Notes under the pieces: model-generated
Told to the model about the DNA's origin: nothing
Database searches by the model: none
The model's input: the letters and a program-made list of their open reading frames with translations, nothing else
Part shown: positions 8,987 through 19,746 of the stretch, in pieces
Layout: every line of letters begins with the position of its first letter
Numbering within the stretch: the first letter of the stretch is position 1
Position numbers and translations under genes: made by a program
DNA from: Pseudomonadota bacterium
GTDB lineage: Bacteria; Pseudomonadota; Gammaproteobacteria; Xanthomonadales; Xanthomonadaceae
Assembly: GCA_018240435.1 (NCBI GenBank)
Contig: JAFEFT010000009.1
Location: forward strand, 1-64,000
Direction: 5' to 3'
Length of the DNA: 64,000 nt

Positions 8987-9738
8987 ACGCGCGCGAATCC
9001 GCGCAACCGCTGCGCATCGGCATGTGGAGCGGCCCGCGCAACATCTCCACGGCGATGATGCGCGCGTGGGAGAACCGCGGCGATTGCGCCGTCAGCGACG
9101 AACCGCTGTATGCCGCCTATCTGGACGCCACCGGCATCGACCATCCGCTGCGCGAGCAGGTCATCGCCGCCGGCGATACCGATGCGCGGCGCGTGATCGC
9201 ATCCCTGCTCGGACCGGTGCCGGAAGATCGACCGATCTGGTACCAGAAGCACATGGCGCACCATCTGTTGCCGGGCATGGATCGCGGCTGGATACGCCCG
9301 CTCGCCAACGTGCTGCTGATCCGCGATCCGCGCGACGTGATCGCGTCTTATCTCAAAGCGCGCAGCAGCGTGTCGCCAGATGAAATCGGCCTGCCGCAGC
9401 AAGTCGAATTGTTCGAAATGCTGAGCGCTGCCGGCACGCCGCCGCCGATCATCGATGCCGCCGACTTCCTGCGCGCGCCGGCCGCGCATCTGCGCGCCTT
9501 GTGCGCGTGGCTCGGGATCGCCTTCAGCGAGCGCATGCTGCATTGGCCGGCCGGCCCGCGCGCCAGCGACGGCGTCTGGGCACCGCATTGGTACGCGCAG
9601 GTATGGCAGTCGACCGGGTTCGAACCGCCGCGGGCGCCCGCTCCGACGCCGCTGCCGCCCCACGGCGAAGCCGTCGCCGCCGCCTGCCAGCCGCTCTATG
9701 AGCGGCTGCACGCACGGCGGCTGCGGGTCACTGACTGA
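8983..9738 (+). CDS. sulfotransferase-like P-loop protein
   Basis: A 251-residue protein. It opens with RIGMWSGPRNISTAMMRAWE, the variant P-loop of sulfotransferase-like proteins. It also has LLIRDPRDVIASYL near residue 105, which corresponds to the 3'-phosphate binding segment of PAPS-dependent enzymes. The start overlaps the aminotransferase stop (ATGA), so the two are probably one translational unit. In plants, proteins named branched-chain aminotransferase-like join these two domains in one chain, which suggests a shared pathway of unknown chemistry. The 3' end overlaps the convergent yjbH-like gene by 11 bases. Confidence 0.82.
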   Translation: MNARESAQPLRIGMWSGPRNISTAMMRAWENRGDCAVSDEPLYAAYLDATGIDHPLREQVIAAGDTDARRVIASLLGPVPEDRPIWYQKHMAHHLLPGMDRGWIRPLANVLLIRDPRDVIASYLKARSSVSPDEIGLPQQVELFEMLSAAGTPPPIIDAADFLRAPAAHLRALCAWLGIAFSERMLHWPAGPRASDGVWAPHWYAQVWQSTGFEPPRAPAPTPLPPHGEAVAAACQPLYERLHARRLRVTD

Positions 9739-11983
9739 TCTTGCCGAGGTTGGCGTCGAACAGGTCGCTGTCGCGATCGGCGGTCATGTCGTACAGGTTG
9801 TAGGGCTTGCTCAGGCGTGCGCCGCCGTCGCGCAGCAGCGGCTGCCACACCAGGTTGGCGCTGCGGCTGCGCGAGATCGGCAGCAGCAGATCGAAGGGAA
9901 TCGACAAATAGACGCCCTTGTCGAAACTGCCTTCGCCGTAACGCGAGCCGGCGGTGGTCAAGGTCGCCCATGCGCCCATGCGCACGCCGTTGGCGAAATG
10001 GCGCGAGACGTCGAAAGTACCGCCCCAGTCGCCGGCGAGGTAGCGCCCGACGCTGACATTGGTTTGCAGGCCATGCCAGCCGGTGTCGTAGTAGAACGTC
10101 GCCAGGCCGGTGGCGACGTGATAGTTGCGGAACGAGAAATTCTGCTTGAAGCCACGCTGGCGAACGTAATTGGCATCGACGCCCAGCGCCCAGCGCTGGT
10201 GCAAGGGGCGATACAGGACTTCGCCGCCGACGCCGCCGAACATCGGCTCGAACAGGCCGGCATAGGCCATGCCGTACAAGTCGGTGCCGAGCTGGCGGGT
10301 GCCGGTGAGCTGGAACAAGGGCACGGTGACGTTGGAATCCTGCAGGTAGTTGAAGTAGTACGTGCGCACCCGCGGCAGGCGGCTGGGTGGCACATACGGC
10401 GTGCTGGAGAAATTGTTGAGGATGTTGACGTCGACTTGCGCATCCAGCCACAGGTTGCGGGTGAAATTCACCGTCGCATTGCCGTTGGCGGTGAGCTGGA
10501 ACACCACCGGCTTGGACGGGCTGCCGAAGTTCTGCGCAAGCCCCGGCCCCAGCGAAAACTCGAATCGCTTGAGCGGGGTGCGATAAAGCACCTGCTCGGC
10601 CTGGGCGGCGGTCGGGTCTTGCTCGACACTGCGGCGCAGCGCCGGCAGGTCGATGTCGTGACGCAGGTAGGCGGTGAACCGCGGCCGATGGACACTGTTT
10701 TCGACGATCGCCAAGCCGTGCGTCTCGGGCACGAAGGTGATCCAGTCGATGCTCGCGTCGATACGATTGTCGAGAATGCGGGCAGCGCGCCCGAGCCCTT
10801 CGCTGCCGTAGAAAAACCGCGTCTGCTCGCCGTAGACGAGCAGTTCCGAGCCGCGCTGGGCAATGCGCTCGACCTTGATCCCGGCATTTTTTTCCAGCAC
10901 CCGACTGATCGCCAACCAGTCGGCACGGGCGGTGGAAGTGCGCGCCGCCACCGGCGCGGCACCGGCCGACGGCGAAGCGGCCGACGGCGGCGACGCATCG
11001 GCGGCAGTCGCCGCGATCGGCTCGGGTGGCGGGTCGAGCGGCTTGGCGGCCGCCACGCGACGGCCGATGTTGTCGTGCAGTGTCACCGTCGCCATGTAGG
11101 TGGTGCCGCGCTCGTAGCCGAGCGTGACGTCGACGTTGCCGTTGACCCGGAACAAGGCGCCAAGGTTGATCGGCCAACGCTGCTGCTGATTGTTGGCCTG
11201 CGCCTCGTGCTGGTAATCGTTGCCGTCCAGCTCGGCCTTCAGGCGCAGCCAGGGCAAGGGCGTCTGGTATTCGACGCCACCGAACAGCGCGGTCGGGCCG
11301 CGAAAATAGCGCGAGGCGGTGAATTTGCCGGTAACCGCGCCCGGCCGTGAGGTCGGCCGATGATCGAAGCCGCTGTCGATCCACCCCAACGGATTGGGCA
11401 GGTTGCCGCGCCCGCCGACATTGCCCCAGCCCAGGCCGAGACTGAAATCGAAATTGCCCCAGCGCTTGCTGCCGACGACGTACTCGCCCGAGAAGAATCC
11501 GGTGCCGGCGATATCGCGGATGCCCACGGCGACCGCCGGCAGGAAATGCGACTCTTCCAGCAGGCGCAATTTCACGTCGATCGACTTGTCTTTGTAGCTC
11601 TGCGAGCCGGGCAAAGCCGGATCGTAGGGCCGGTTGCTGACGATGGTATAGCGCGCCACGGCCTCCAGCCACGGGAATGGCTGCGCGAAGGCGTTGATGC
11701 GGCTATAGGGGTCGACGCGATTCCACGACAGGCCGACTTCGCCATCGTCGGCCATGCGCGCACTGGGCGTCTGCAGCAGGCCGACTTCACCGAAATCGTT
11801 CTGCGTGTAGGGAAAACCCGGCGCCTGCTGCGCATGCAACGCCCCGGCGATGCACCAGGCCAACGGCGCGATCATGCAAACCGCCCGCAGGCCGCGCCGA
11901 CGCTTCGATTCGGCCGCGCGCGGTCGCACGCCGAACGACGCCCCGGAAACCCCCGCCAACCGATACGTCACGTCTGCGGTCAT
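9728..11983 (-). CDS. YjbH-like outer membrane exopolysaccharide protein
   Basis: A 751-residue exported protein. A signal-like hydrophobic stretch (AVCMIAPLAWCIAGALHAQQ) lies near residue 35 and the mature chain begins near QQAPGFPYTQNDFGEVGLLQTPSARM. That phrase is typical of YjbH/GfcD, a predicted beta-barrel lipoprotein or porin of group 4 capsule and Yjb polysaccharide systems. Alternating polar and aromatic strands run to the C-terminus. The long Arg-rich segment before the signal may mean the true start is an internal codon. It is the last gene of the 15010-9728 operon and overlaps the yjbG-like gene by 4 bases. Confidence 0.82.
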   Translation of the reverse strand: MTADVTYRLAGVSGASFGVRPRAAESKRRRGLRAVCMIAPLAWCIAGALHAQQAPGFPYTQNDFGEVGLLQTPSARMADDGEVGLSWNRVDPYSRINAFAQPFPWLEAVARYTIVSNRPYDPALPGSQSYKDKSIDVKLRLLEESHFLPAVAVGIRDIAGTGFFSGEYVVGSKRWGNFDFSLGLGWGNVGGRGNLPNPLGWIDSGFDHRPTSRPGAVTGKFTASRYFRGPTALFGGVEYQTPLPWLRLKAELDGNDYQHEAQANNQQQRWPINLGALFRVNGNVDVTLGYERGTTYMATVTLHDNIGRRVAAAKPLDPPPEPIAATAADASPPSAASPSAGAAPVAARTSTARADWLAISRVLEKNAGIKVERIAQRGSELLVYGEQTRFFYGSEGLGRAARILDNRIDASIDWITFVPETHGLAIVENSVHRPRFTAYLRHDIDLPALRRSVEQDPTAAQAEQVLYRTPLKRFEFSLGPGLAQNFGSPSKPVVFQLTANGNATVNFTRNLWLDAQVDVNILNNFSSTPYVPPSRLPRVRTYYFNYLQDSNVTVPLFQLTGTRQLGTDLYGMAYAGLFEPMFGGVGGEVLYRPLHQRWALGVDANYVRQRGFKQNFSFRNYHVATGLATFYYDTGWHGLQTNVSVGRYLAGDWGGTFDVSRHFANGVRMGAWATLTTAGSRYGEGSFDKGVYLSIPFDLLLPISRSRSANLVWQPLLRDGGARLSKPYNLYDMTADRDSDLFDANLGKISQ

Positions 11984-12768
11984 GGGCCGATATCCGGGTT
12001 GTCCAACGGCTGGGTGGCGATGAAATCGGCCATGTCGCGATCGAAACTGCGGCTGGCGCCCAGGCGCAGCATCCCGGGCGACAACGGGACATACAGCACC
12101 GCACCGGGCGCGACCGGCATCGGCGGGCTTGCGTTCCAGGCTGCGATGCCCTGTTCGAACACGCGCCCATCGGGCTCGATCACATACAAACGGTCACCGT
12201 CGGCCAGCGCCGATGGCGGGCACTGCGCCAGATAATCGCGGGCGTCGCGCAAGCCGACGTGGGCGACGGCGCAGGGCTTGACCACCGCACCGACCACGCG
12301 CACGGTTTCGGGCCGGGCCGGATAGTACAGGACGTCGCCATCGGCGAGAGGCAAGTTGGCCTGCGGCGTGACTTGCAGCGCATGCGGTTCGAGCGTCGTG
12401 CCAACCTTGCGCCCGGTGACCGGCATGGCATCGACCATCGTGCGCAAGCGCGTCGCCAATTCGGCCATCGCCGGCTGCCCGCCCGCCGCCTCGCGGCGCA
12501 TGACGCCCAGATCGTACAGCAGGCCGGCCTTGAGCCGGGTTTGCGACGACTGCAACGATGGCCGCAACCAGGCGGCACCCAGGATGTAGGCATCCGTGCG
12601 TACCGCCGCCGCCCGCGCCAGCGTCGCCAGCCGCGCGGAAGCGGACACCGTCAGCGAGCCGGCCTGCGCGACGGCACCGGCCGCGCGCACCTGGATCGTC
12701 GTGGGCGACTGCGCCGAAGCCACCGCGGTGACCAACGCCAAGGCCAGAGCGAGCCCTGCCGACCTCAT
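11980..12768 (-). CDS. YjbG/GfcC-like capsule biosynthesis protein
   Basis: A 262-residue protein with a clear signal peptide (MRSAGLALALALVTAVASAQ), followed by a periplasmic domain. GfcC/YjbG proteins carry two ubiquitin-like (SLBB-type) domains, which fits the repeated ADGDVLYYPARPETVRVVG and LADGDRLYVIEP pattern near residues 137 and 197. The ATG at 12768 was chosen for the signal peptide; the longer frame upstream adds a non-signal Arg-rich stretch. It overlaps yjbF-like by 4 bases and yjbH-like by 4, so the three are translationally coupled. Confidence 0.83.
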   Translation of the reverse strand: MRSAGLALALALVTAVASAQSPTTIQVRAAGAVAQAGSLTVSASARLATLARAAAVRTDAYILGAAWLRPSLQSSQTRLKAGLLYDLGVMRREAAGGQPAMAELATRLRTMVDAMPVTGRKVGTTLEPHALQVTPQANLPLADGDVLYYPARPETVRVVGAVVKPCAVAHVGLRDARDYLAQCPPSALADGDRLYVIEPDGRVFEQGIAAWNASPPMPVAPGAVLYVPLSPGMLRLGASRSFDRDMADFIATQPLDNPDIGP

Positions 12769-13436
12769 GGCCCCGCCTCGCGGTAGGGGCGCAGCAGCAG
12801 CGTCTGCAACTCGATGCCCGGTGCCACCGTCTGCCGACTCTTCCAGATCAGGCCGTCGGCGGGATCGACCCAATAGTGGTTGCTGGCCGCAAAACCCGCC
12901 TGCGGCGCCGAGATCTGCTCGTCGATGCGGCGCAGGTGGTGGACCTTGCCGAGGATCGACACGTCCTCCATCGCCGCCGGCGTCATGCGCACGTCCAGCC
13001 GCACCCCGTAACGATAGCCCGGCGACCAGTCCACCACGCGGCTGCCGGTGAAGTGGCCTTGCAGGCGATGCAAACCTTGCGCAAAAGGATTGCCGGAGAT
13101 CCAGCGGCTGTCGTCGAGGTTCTGCGCCAGCCCGATCGTGCGCACGACCTGGCCGTCACGCACGAACAGACCGCCGCCCTTGCCGTCGTACCAGTCGAGC
13201 TGAGCACCCTCGACGCCACCGAGCACCATCACCGCCTGCGCGCCGGGCGCCTGCACCAGCATCTGGAAGGCCGGCCGCGCCGCCACGTCCGCCGCCGTCG
13301 GTGCGATTTTCGGCGAACGATGCAGTGCCTGCCGGACGACATCGAAGTTCTCACGATAAGCAGACGAACAACCCGCCAGCAGCGCGACCAGCGCGATCAG
13401 CCCCAGGCGTGAGGTGGTCTTCGTTCGTCCGGCCAC
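12765..13436 (-). CDS. YjbF/GfcB-like lipoprotein
   Basis: A 223-residue lipoprotein. The N-terminus MAGRTKTTSRLGLIALVALL is followed by AGCSS, giving a lipobox with Cys near residue 22. The mature part (YRENFDVVRQAL, then VVRTIGLAQNLDDSRW and GYRYGVRLDV) matches the YjbF/GfcB group of exopolysaccharide lipoproteins. The start codon is GTG with GGAG close before it, and there is no in-frame ATG ahead of the signal. It is the third gene of the operon, 15 bases after the Wza-type gene. Confidence 0.85.
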   Translation of the reverse strand: MAGRTKTTSRLGLIALVALLAGCSSAYRENFDVVRQALHRSPKIAPTAADVAARPAFQMLVQAPGAQAVMVLGGVEGAQLDWYDGKGGGLFVRDGQVVRTIGLAQNLDDSRWISGNPFAQGLHRLQGHFTGSRVVDWSPGYRYGVRLDVRMTPAAMEDVSILGKVHHLRRIDEQISAPQAGFAASNHYWVDPADGLIWKSRQTVAPGIELQTLLLRPYREAGP

Positions 13437-13451
13437 GACTCCGGCAGTCCG

Positions 13452-14555
13452 TCAGTTGGCGAAATCGCGGTTGGCCAGCGCCGCGTTCTGGATGATGGTG
13501 GAGATCGGCAGCAGCTGCACGAGCAGCCGGTTCCAGCGGGTGACCTCGGCCGGACCGACGAACACCACGTCGTTGGCACGGATCCGGAAATGCGCGCCCA
13601 GCGCGAACGCCGACGGCGAGCGCGCATCGAGCTGATAGATCGTCGCCGGCTCGTTCTCCATGTTCTCCACGCCACGGATGACGTAGATGGCCTGCCCCTT
13701 GGACGTGGCCGGATTCAAGCCACCGGCGCGGCCGATGGCCTGGGTCAGGTTGAGCGTGCCGGTCTTGAACGGCACTGCCATCGGGTGCACCACTTCGCCG
13801 ACGACATAGGCTTCCATGCCGTCGTTGTACGGCAGGAAAATGCGATCGCCGGCCTTGATCCAGATGTCGTCCAGCCCGTGCGGGGCGCGTCCGAGGGCGT
13901 CGATGTCCAGATGGTAATCGCGGCCGTCGCGAGTCAGCACCAAGTCGGTCAGATCGGCCTTGTCGATGTTGATCGTCGCCGCACCGATCACCTGCGCCAA
14001 GGTCATCGGCACGACCGTCATCGGCAACGGGTCGGTCTTCATGAACGCGCCGCGCAGCGTCACCCGCTGTTCGCCATAGGCGATCACGTTGACGTCCACC
14101 TGCGGCTTCTCGACGTATTTGGTCAGCTTCCTGGCCAGCGCCGAGCGCAGTTCCTCGACCGTCAGGCCGGCGGCGTGGAACACGCCGACGTAAGGGTAGA
14201 ACAAGGTGCCATCGGGCCGCACGACGCGACCGTTGGCGCTGGTCTGCTGCTGCGGGCCGGCCGGCGAGGTCAGCTCGGGGTGATCCCAGACGGTGATGTA
14301 GAGCGAATCACCGACGCCGATGCGATACGCCTCGGGCCGGAAATCGAGCAACTCCCGCGGCACCGCGGCAGCCCTGGCGGCGGCCGCATCCATCGCGATT
14401 TCCTTGCCGGTGATCGCAACCAGGCGGTAATGGCCATCGGCCGTCGAACCATCGCGGGTGAAATCCCGGCTGTCCATGTGCTGACCGGGGCTGAAGGCGC
14501 AACCGGCCGTTGCCAACGCCAGCACCATGGTTGTCGCGATTCGCGAAATCATCAT
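13452..14555 (-). CDS. Wza-type polysaccharide export lipoprotein
   Basis: A 367-residue lipoprotein (MMISRIATTMVLALATAGC, Cys near residue 19) with a Poly_export domain at about 80-170 (VGDSLYITVWDHPELTSPAG, then GTLFYPYVGVFHAAGLTVEE). SLBB-like repeats follow at about 180-340 (VTLRGAFMKTDP, AYVVGEVVHPMAVPF). Proteins of this family form the outer membrane channel for capsule or EPS. The ATG at 14555 was chosen because AAAGG lies upstream and it gives a lipobox; the longer frame does not. E. coli yjb operons lack this gene, so the locus combines a Wza-type exporter with yjb genes. Confidence 0.9.
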   Translation of the reverse strand: MMISRIATTMVLALATAGCAFSPGQHMDSRDFTRDGSTADGHYRLVAITGKEIAMDAAAARAAAVPRELLDFRPEAYRIGVGDSLYITVWDHPELTSPAGPQQQTSANGRVVRPDGTLFYPYVGVFHAAGLTVEELRSALARKLTKYVEKPQVDVNVIAYGEQRVTLRGAFMKTDPLPMTVVPMTLAQVIGAATINIDKADLTDLVLTRDGRDYHLDIDALGRAPHGLDDIWIKAGDRIFLPYNDGMEAYVVGEVVHPMAVPFKTGTLNLTQAIGRAGGLNPATSKGQAIYVIRGVENMENEPATIYQLDARSPSAFALGAHFRIRANDVVFVGPAEVTRWNRLLVQLLPISTIIQNAALANRDFAN

Positions 14556-14684
14556 CGAGGAAACCTTTGGTAGGGCCGCTGTGCGACGCAAGGCCGGGTT
14601 TGCTGCCCCATGCATCGGCGCGCGTACCGCCTGGGATTCGTCGCGGCTACGGCATGCACAGAGAACCTACGCGCACGACAAAGC

Positions 14685-14706
14685 GCCCGTCTGGTGATGG
14701 ACGGGC
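14685..14706 (-). other. stem-loop between yjbE-like and wza-like genes
   Basis: GCCCGTC at 14685-14691 and GACGGGC at 14700-14706 form a 7-bp stem with an 8-nt loop in the 173-base gap after the yjbE-like gene. On the minus strand it is followed by GCTTTGTCG, which is only a weak T-tract. It could act as a partial terminator or mRNA stabiliser that makes the first gene more abundant than the rest. Confidence 0.35.
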
Positions 14707-14728
14707 ACCGTGTCCACTGCGAAATGAC

Positions 14729-15010
14729 TCAGTGCGTCGTGCCGGGCGTGCCGTGGTTGGTCGTGTCCTTCTTGCTGCCATTGCTCGACGCCACCGCCAC
14801 CGTTGCCACCACCACCGCCACCATACCGGCAACGGCACCAGCGGAAAGACCGCCGAGCGCCAGCGCCTCGGCCTGATCGGGGGCAACCACCGCCGCCGGC
14901 TTCTGCTCCGGCAGGTTCTGATCCGCCGCCTGATTGGCATTCTGTGCAAAGCCCTGCGCCGACAAACCCAACGCAAACAGGCTGGCAGCCACCATCGCGA
15001 TAACCTTCAT
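14729..15010 (-). CDS. YjbE-like small exported protein
   Basis: A 93-residue protein with a signal peptide (MKVIAMVAASLFALGLSAQGFAQ, cleavage near residue 23). A short Asn/Gln/Pro/Ala-rich mature part follows, then a Gly/Ala/Val hydrophobic stretch (LSAGAVAGMVAVVVATVAVA) and a Ser/Thr/Gly tail. This composition and its place at the head of a yjbF-G-H-like operon match YjbE/GfcA, small proteins of unknown mechanism in exopolysaccharide production. The ATG at 15010 was preferred over 15016 because GGAAGGGG then has proper spacing (7 bases). Confidence 0.72.
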   Translation of the reverse strand: MKVIAMVAASLFALGLSAQGFAQNANQAADQNLPEQKPAAVVAPDQAEALALGGLSAGAVAGMVAVVVATVAVASSNGSKKDTTNHGTPGTTH

Positions 15011-15051
15011 ATCCATTCCCCTTCCGGCGCTTGTTGGAAACACGTGGCGTG

Positions 15052-15080
15052 ACTGTAGCAATATTCGCGACCGCCCGCAA
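15052..15080 (-). promoter_or_regulatory. sigma-70 promoter of the yjb-like operon
   Basis: On the minus strand TTGCGG (15080-15075) and TACAGT (15057-15052) are separated by exactly 17 bases. Initiation would fall about 35 bases before the first start codon at 15010. The 226-base gap to tgt holds no other good candidate. Confidence 0.65.
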
Positions 15081-15242
15081 CCCTCTTGTTTGGCCTGCAA
15101 GTTGCGGCGCCGTCTGGAAAATTTTGTTGCGACGGCATTGCCGGAAACAGCCACGAATCGCGTTGCCAGCGGCTTGCGGACGGGCGCCACCAGGCACCGC
15201 CGCGCTCGTCCGGCCACGGCGAGCATGGCAGCGGGCCCGCCA

Positions 15243-17410
<2,168 letters not shown>

Positions 17411-17610
17411 ATGTGCGCGACAAAGGCCAGTGGAACACGAAGGAACTTGTGGCGAGCCCAATTCTCCAGGCACGGGACAGGCAAGCATGGGGCATTAGGC
17501 AAGCACGGGACAGGCATCGATCTGGCAAATGTCACCGCGATCCCGCCCTCATTCCACCCTTCCCCGGCCCGCGTCAGGCCGTGCTGCTTGTCAAACGACT
17601 CTGACCCCAT

Positions 17611-19746
17611 TCAGGGGCGGCGGCGGCGCCAGAACACCAGGCCGACCACCAGCAGCACGCCGCCGAGCGGAACCGGCCAGAATCGCTTGGTCCAATGGCG
17701 CGTAGTCCACCAGGCCTGACGCAATGGCAGCCACCGTGCGGCGTGAAAATCGGGCACCGGGCAGCTCTGGCCGAAATTCGCACCCCAGGGCACATAGGCA
17801 CCGTTGCGCAGATAACGGTGGTAGATCCGCTGCGCACTGGCGGCGTCGGTGTCGAGCATCCAGCCAGTGGCCGAGCACATCATCGCCGCGTACGCCTGCG
17901 AGCGCGCCGGAACCAGGCTGGCGGCCTGCTCGGCGAGATTGGCGGCGAGGTAGCGGTAGTGGTAGCGCGCATCGGGCTTGACCGCGCTGGCCGCCACCCG
18001 CGCCGCCTCGCCGCCGCCCGACCAATGCCGATCGGCCGTCGGGGGCAGGTCGTCGGCGCCATAGGAGCCGCCATATTGCGCGTTGTCGGGCTCCAGTTCG
18101 GTGCCGAGCAGTTCCATGCCGTCGCGACGGATGATTTTCGCCTGCGCAAACAGCGCCGCCGCCCGTGTGCTGCGCAACCAGGCGTTGTCGTCGCGATGGG
18201 CATCGACCAGCACCTGCGCCTTCTTGCGCAGCGCCGGATCGTCGAAATAAGGCAGCGCTTGCTGCAAGCGGCCGACCCGCAGCAGCCGCCGCGCCAGCAG
18301 CCGCCGCAGCTGCGTCGCCGGCGAATCGGCCTGCAGCACGCCATCCTTGGGCACCGTCCTGGCCGCCGCCGGCACGTTCTTGTCGACGAACGCCTTGAGC
18401 TCGTCCACCGTCAGCACGCGCTCGGCGACGTACGCGGCATCGGGCCAGAATTCGGAAGCGCCGGCATACAGGCGCGCCATCGCATCCAGATAGTCGTCGC
18501 GACTCAGGGCGAGGATGCCGCGCTCGGCCTCGACCCGGCACAGCGGGCTCTGCACCGAAGGCATGTCGCCCTCGATGGCATCGCTCCACGCTTCGTTCGC
18601 CGGAAAACCCTTGGCCGCCAACGCATACTCGCGCGCGGCCGTCGCGGTGTCGCCGGCGCGCAGCGCCAGCTTGCCGCGCACCCACGCCGCCAGCGCGGTA
18701 TCGGACTTGGCCGCCAGCTGCCCGGCCAGATCGTAGCGACCGGCACGATAGGCGCCCGCCGCCAGGCGGTCGGCGCCCTCGAAATGGGCGATGCCGCGCG
18801 CCTGCACGATCTGCAGGAACTCGGTCACGCCGATCAGGCCGATGCGTTTGCCGGCATCGGCTTCGCCGCCGCTCGCCTCCTCGTTGTCGGCCTCGGGCGA
18901 GGAGCCAGCCGGCGGCCAGACCTGCTCGAATTCATTGGAACGAGTGAACAGGTAGGCGGCGAGCAGGCGCTGCGCCACCGGGTCGGCCAGCGCCTGATCG
19001 AGCTGCTCGCGATGCGCCAGCAGGCTGCGCGCGACGAACAGCAACGAAGCCGCGCCACTGAGCGAATCGTGCGCGGCTTGTTGCACATACCAGCGCACTG
19101 CCGGGGCGACGGCGCCGTGATGCCAGGCGATGCGCCCTTGCTCACCGAAACTGGCCACCGCCAGGCCTTGCGGATCGGGAATGCCGGCCAGTACCCGCTC
19201 GCGCACGTCGACGAAAGCGGCATCGGCGCCGGAGCTGTCGCCGCTGGCGACGAGCGAGCGACCGAGCATGTACTGCGCCCACAGCCCGCGGCGCAGCCGC
19301 TGCGGCGGCGGCAGCGCGAGCACGGCGCGAAAATGGTCCTGCGCCGTGGCTTGCTCGCCCTTGCGAAAGGCGATCGCGCCGAGCGTGTATTCGCGCAATT
19401 CAGCGCTCAGGCCAACGCCCGCTGCGGCGGCCGCATCGGCGTCGTGGGCGGCACGCATCGCCTTGACCTTGGCCACCTCGGCGGCCGCCAGCCCCATCGC
19501 CTCGGCGGCGGCGCGGGTTTCGTCGTGATCATCCCAGACCGATCCTTCGACCGCGCGCAACGTGTCGTGCGGCGCCGGCAACAAGCGCGCCGCTTCGAAG
19601 AAAAACATGCCATCGGGCAGGTCGAACAAGCTCGACTTGCGATCGGCGAGCAGCGACTGCGGAAAATCCGGACCGCAGGCCGGTGCGGTCGCCACCGGCA
19701 ACAGCAGGCCCAGCGACAGGGCAAGGATGGCTTTACGGATGTACAT
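17611..19746 (-). CDS. large exported helical-repeat protein of unknown function
   Basis: A 711-residue protein not recognised. A signal peptide is visible (MYIRKAILALSLGLLLPVAT, cleavage near APA, with CGPDFPQ just after). The body is Ala-rich helical repeats resembling TPR or SEL1-like pairs (ALRAGDTATAAREYALAAKG, LLRVGRLQQALPYFDDPAL). One transmembrane helix lies at the extreme C-terminus (VPLGGVLLVVGLVFW) followed by RRRRP. It is therefore probably periplasmic with a C-terminal anchor. Its start overlaps the DUF3142 stop by 14 bases, so the two proteins are likely made together. It could be a scaffold or chaperone; this is inference. Confidence 0.75.
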   Translation of the reverse strand: MYIRKAILALSLGLLLPVATAPACGPDFPQSLLADRKSSLFDLPDGMFFFEAARLLPAPHDTLRAVEGSVWDDHDETRAAAEAMGLAAAEVAKVKAMRAAHDADAAAAAGVGLSAELREYTLGAIAFRKGEQATAQDHFRAVLALPPPQRLRRGLWAQYMLGRSLVASGDSSGADAAFVDVRERVLAGIPDPQGLAVASFGEQGRIAWHHGAVAPAVRWYVQQAAHDSLSGAASLLFVARSLLAHREQLDQALADPVAQRLLAAYLFTRSNEFEQVWPPAGSSPEADNEEASGGEADAGKRIGLIGVTEFLQIVQARGIAHFEGADRLAAGAYRAGRYDLAGQLAAKSDTALAAWVRGKLALRAGDTATAAREYALAAKGFPANEAWSDAIEGDMPSVQSPLCRVEAERGILALSRDDYLDAMARLYAGASEFWPDAAYVAERVLTVDELKAFVDKNVPAAARTVPKDGVLQADSPATQLRRLLARRLLRVGRLQQALPYFDDPALRKKAQVLVDAHRDDNAWLRSTRAAALFAQAKIIRRDGMELLGTELEPDNAQYGGSYGADDLPPTADRHWSGGGEAARVAASAVKPDARYHYRYLAANLAEQAASLVPARSQAYAAMMCSATGWMLDTDAASAQRIYHRYLRNGAYVPWGANFGQSCPVPDFHAARWLPLRQAWWTTRHWTKRFWPVPLGGVLLVVGLVFWRRRRP

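Noticed and set aside
17411..17610. TTGACA at 17589-17594 as queA promoter
   Set aside because: The -35 is perfect, but no -10-like sequence lies 16-18 bases downstream on the minus strand.
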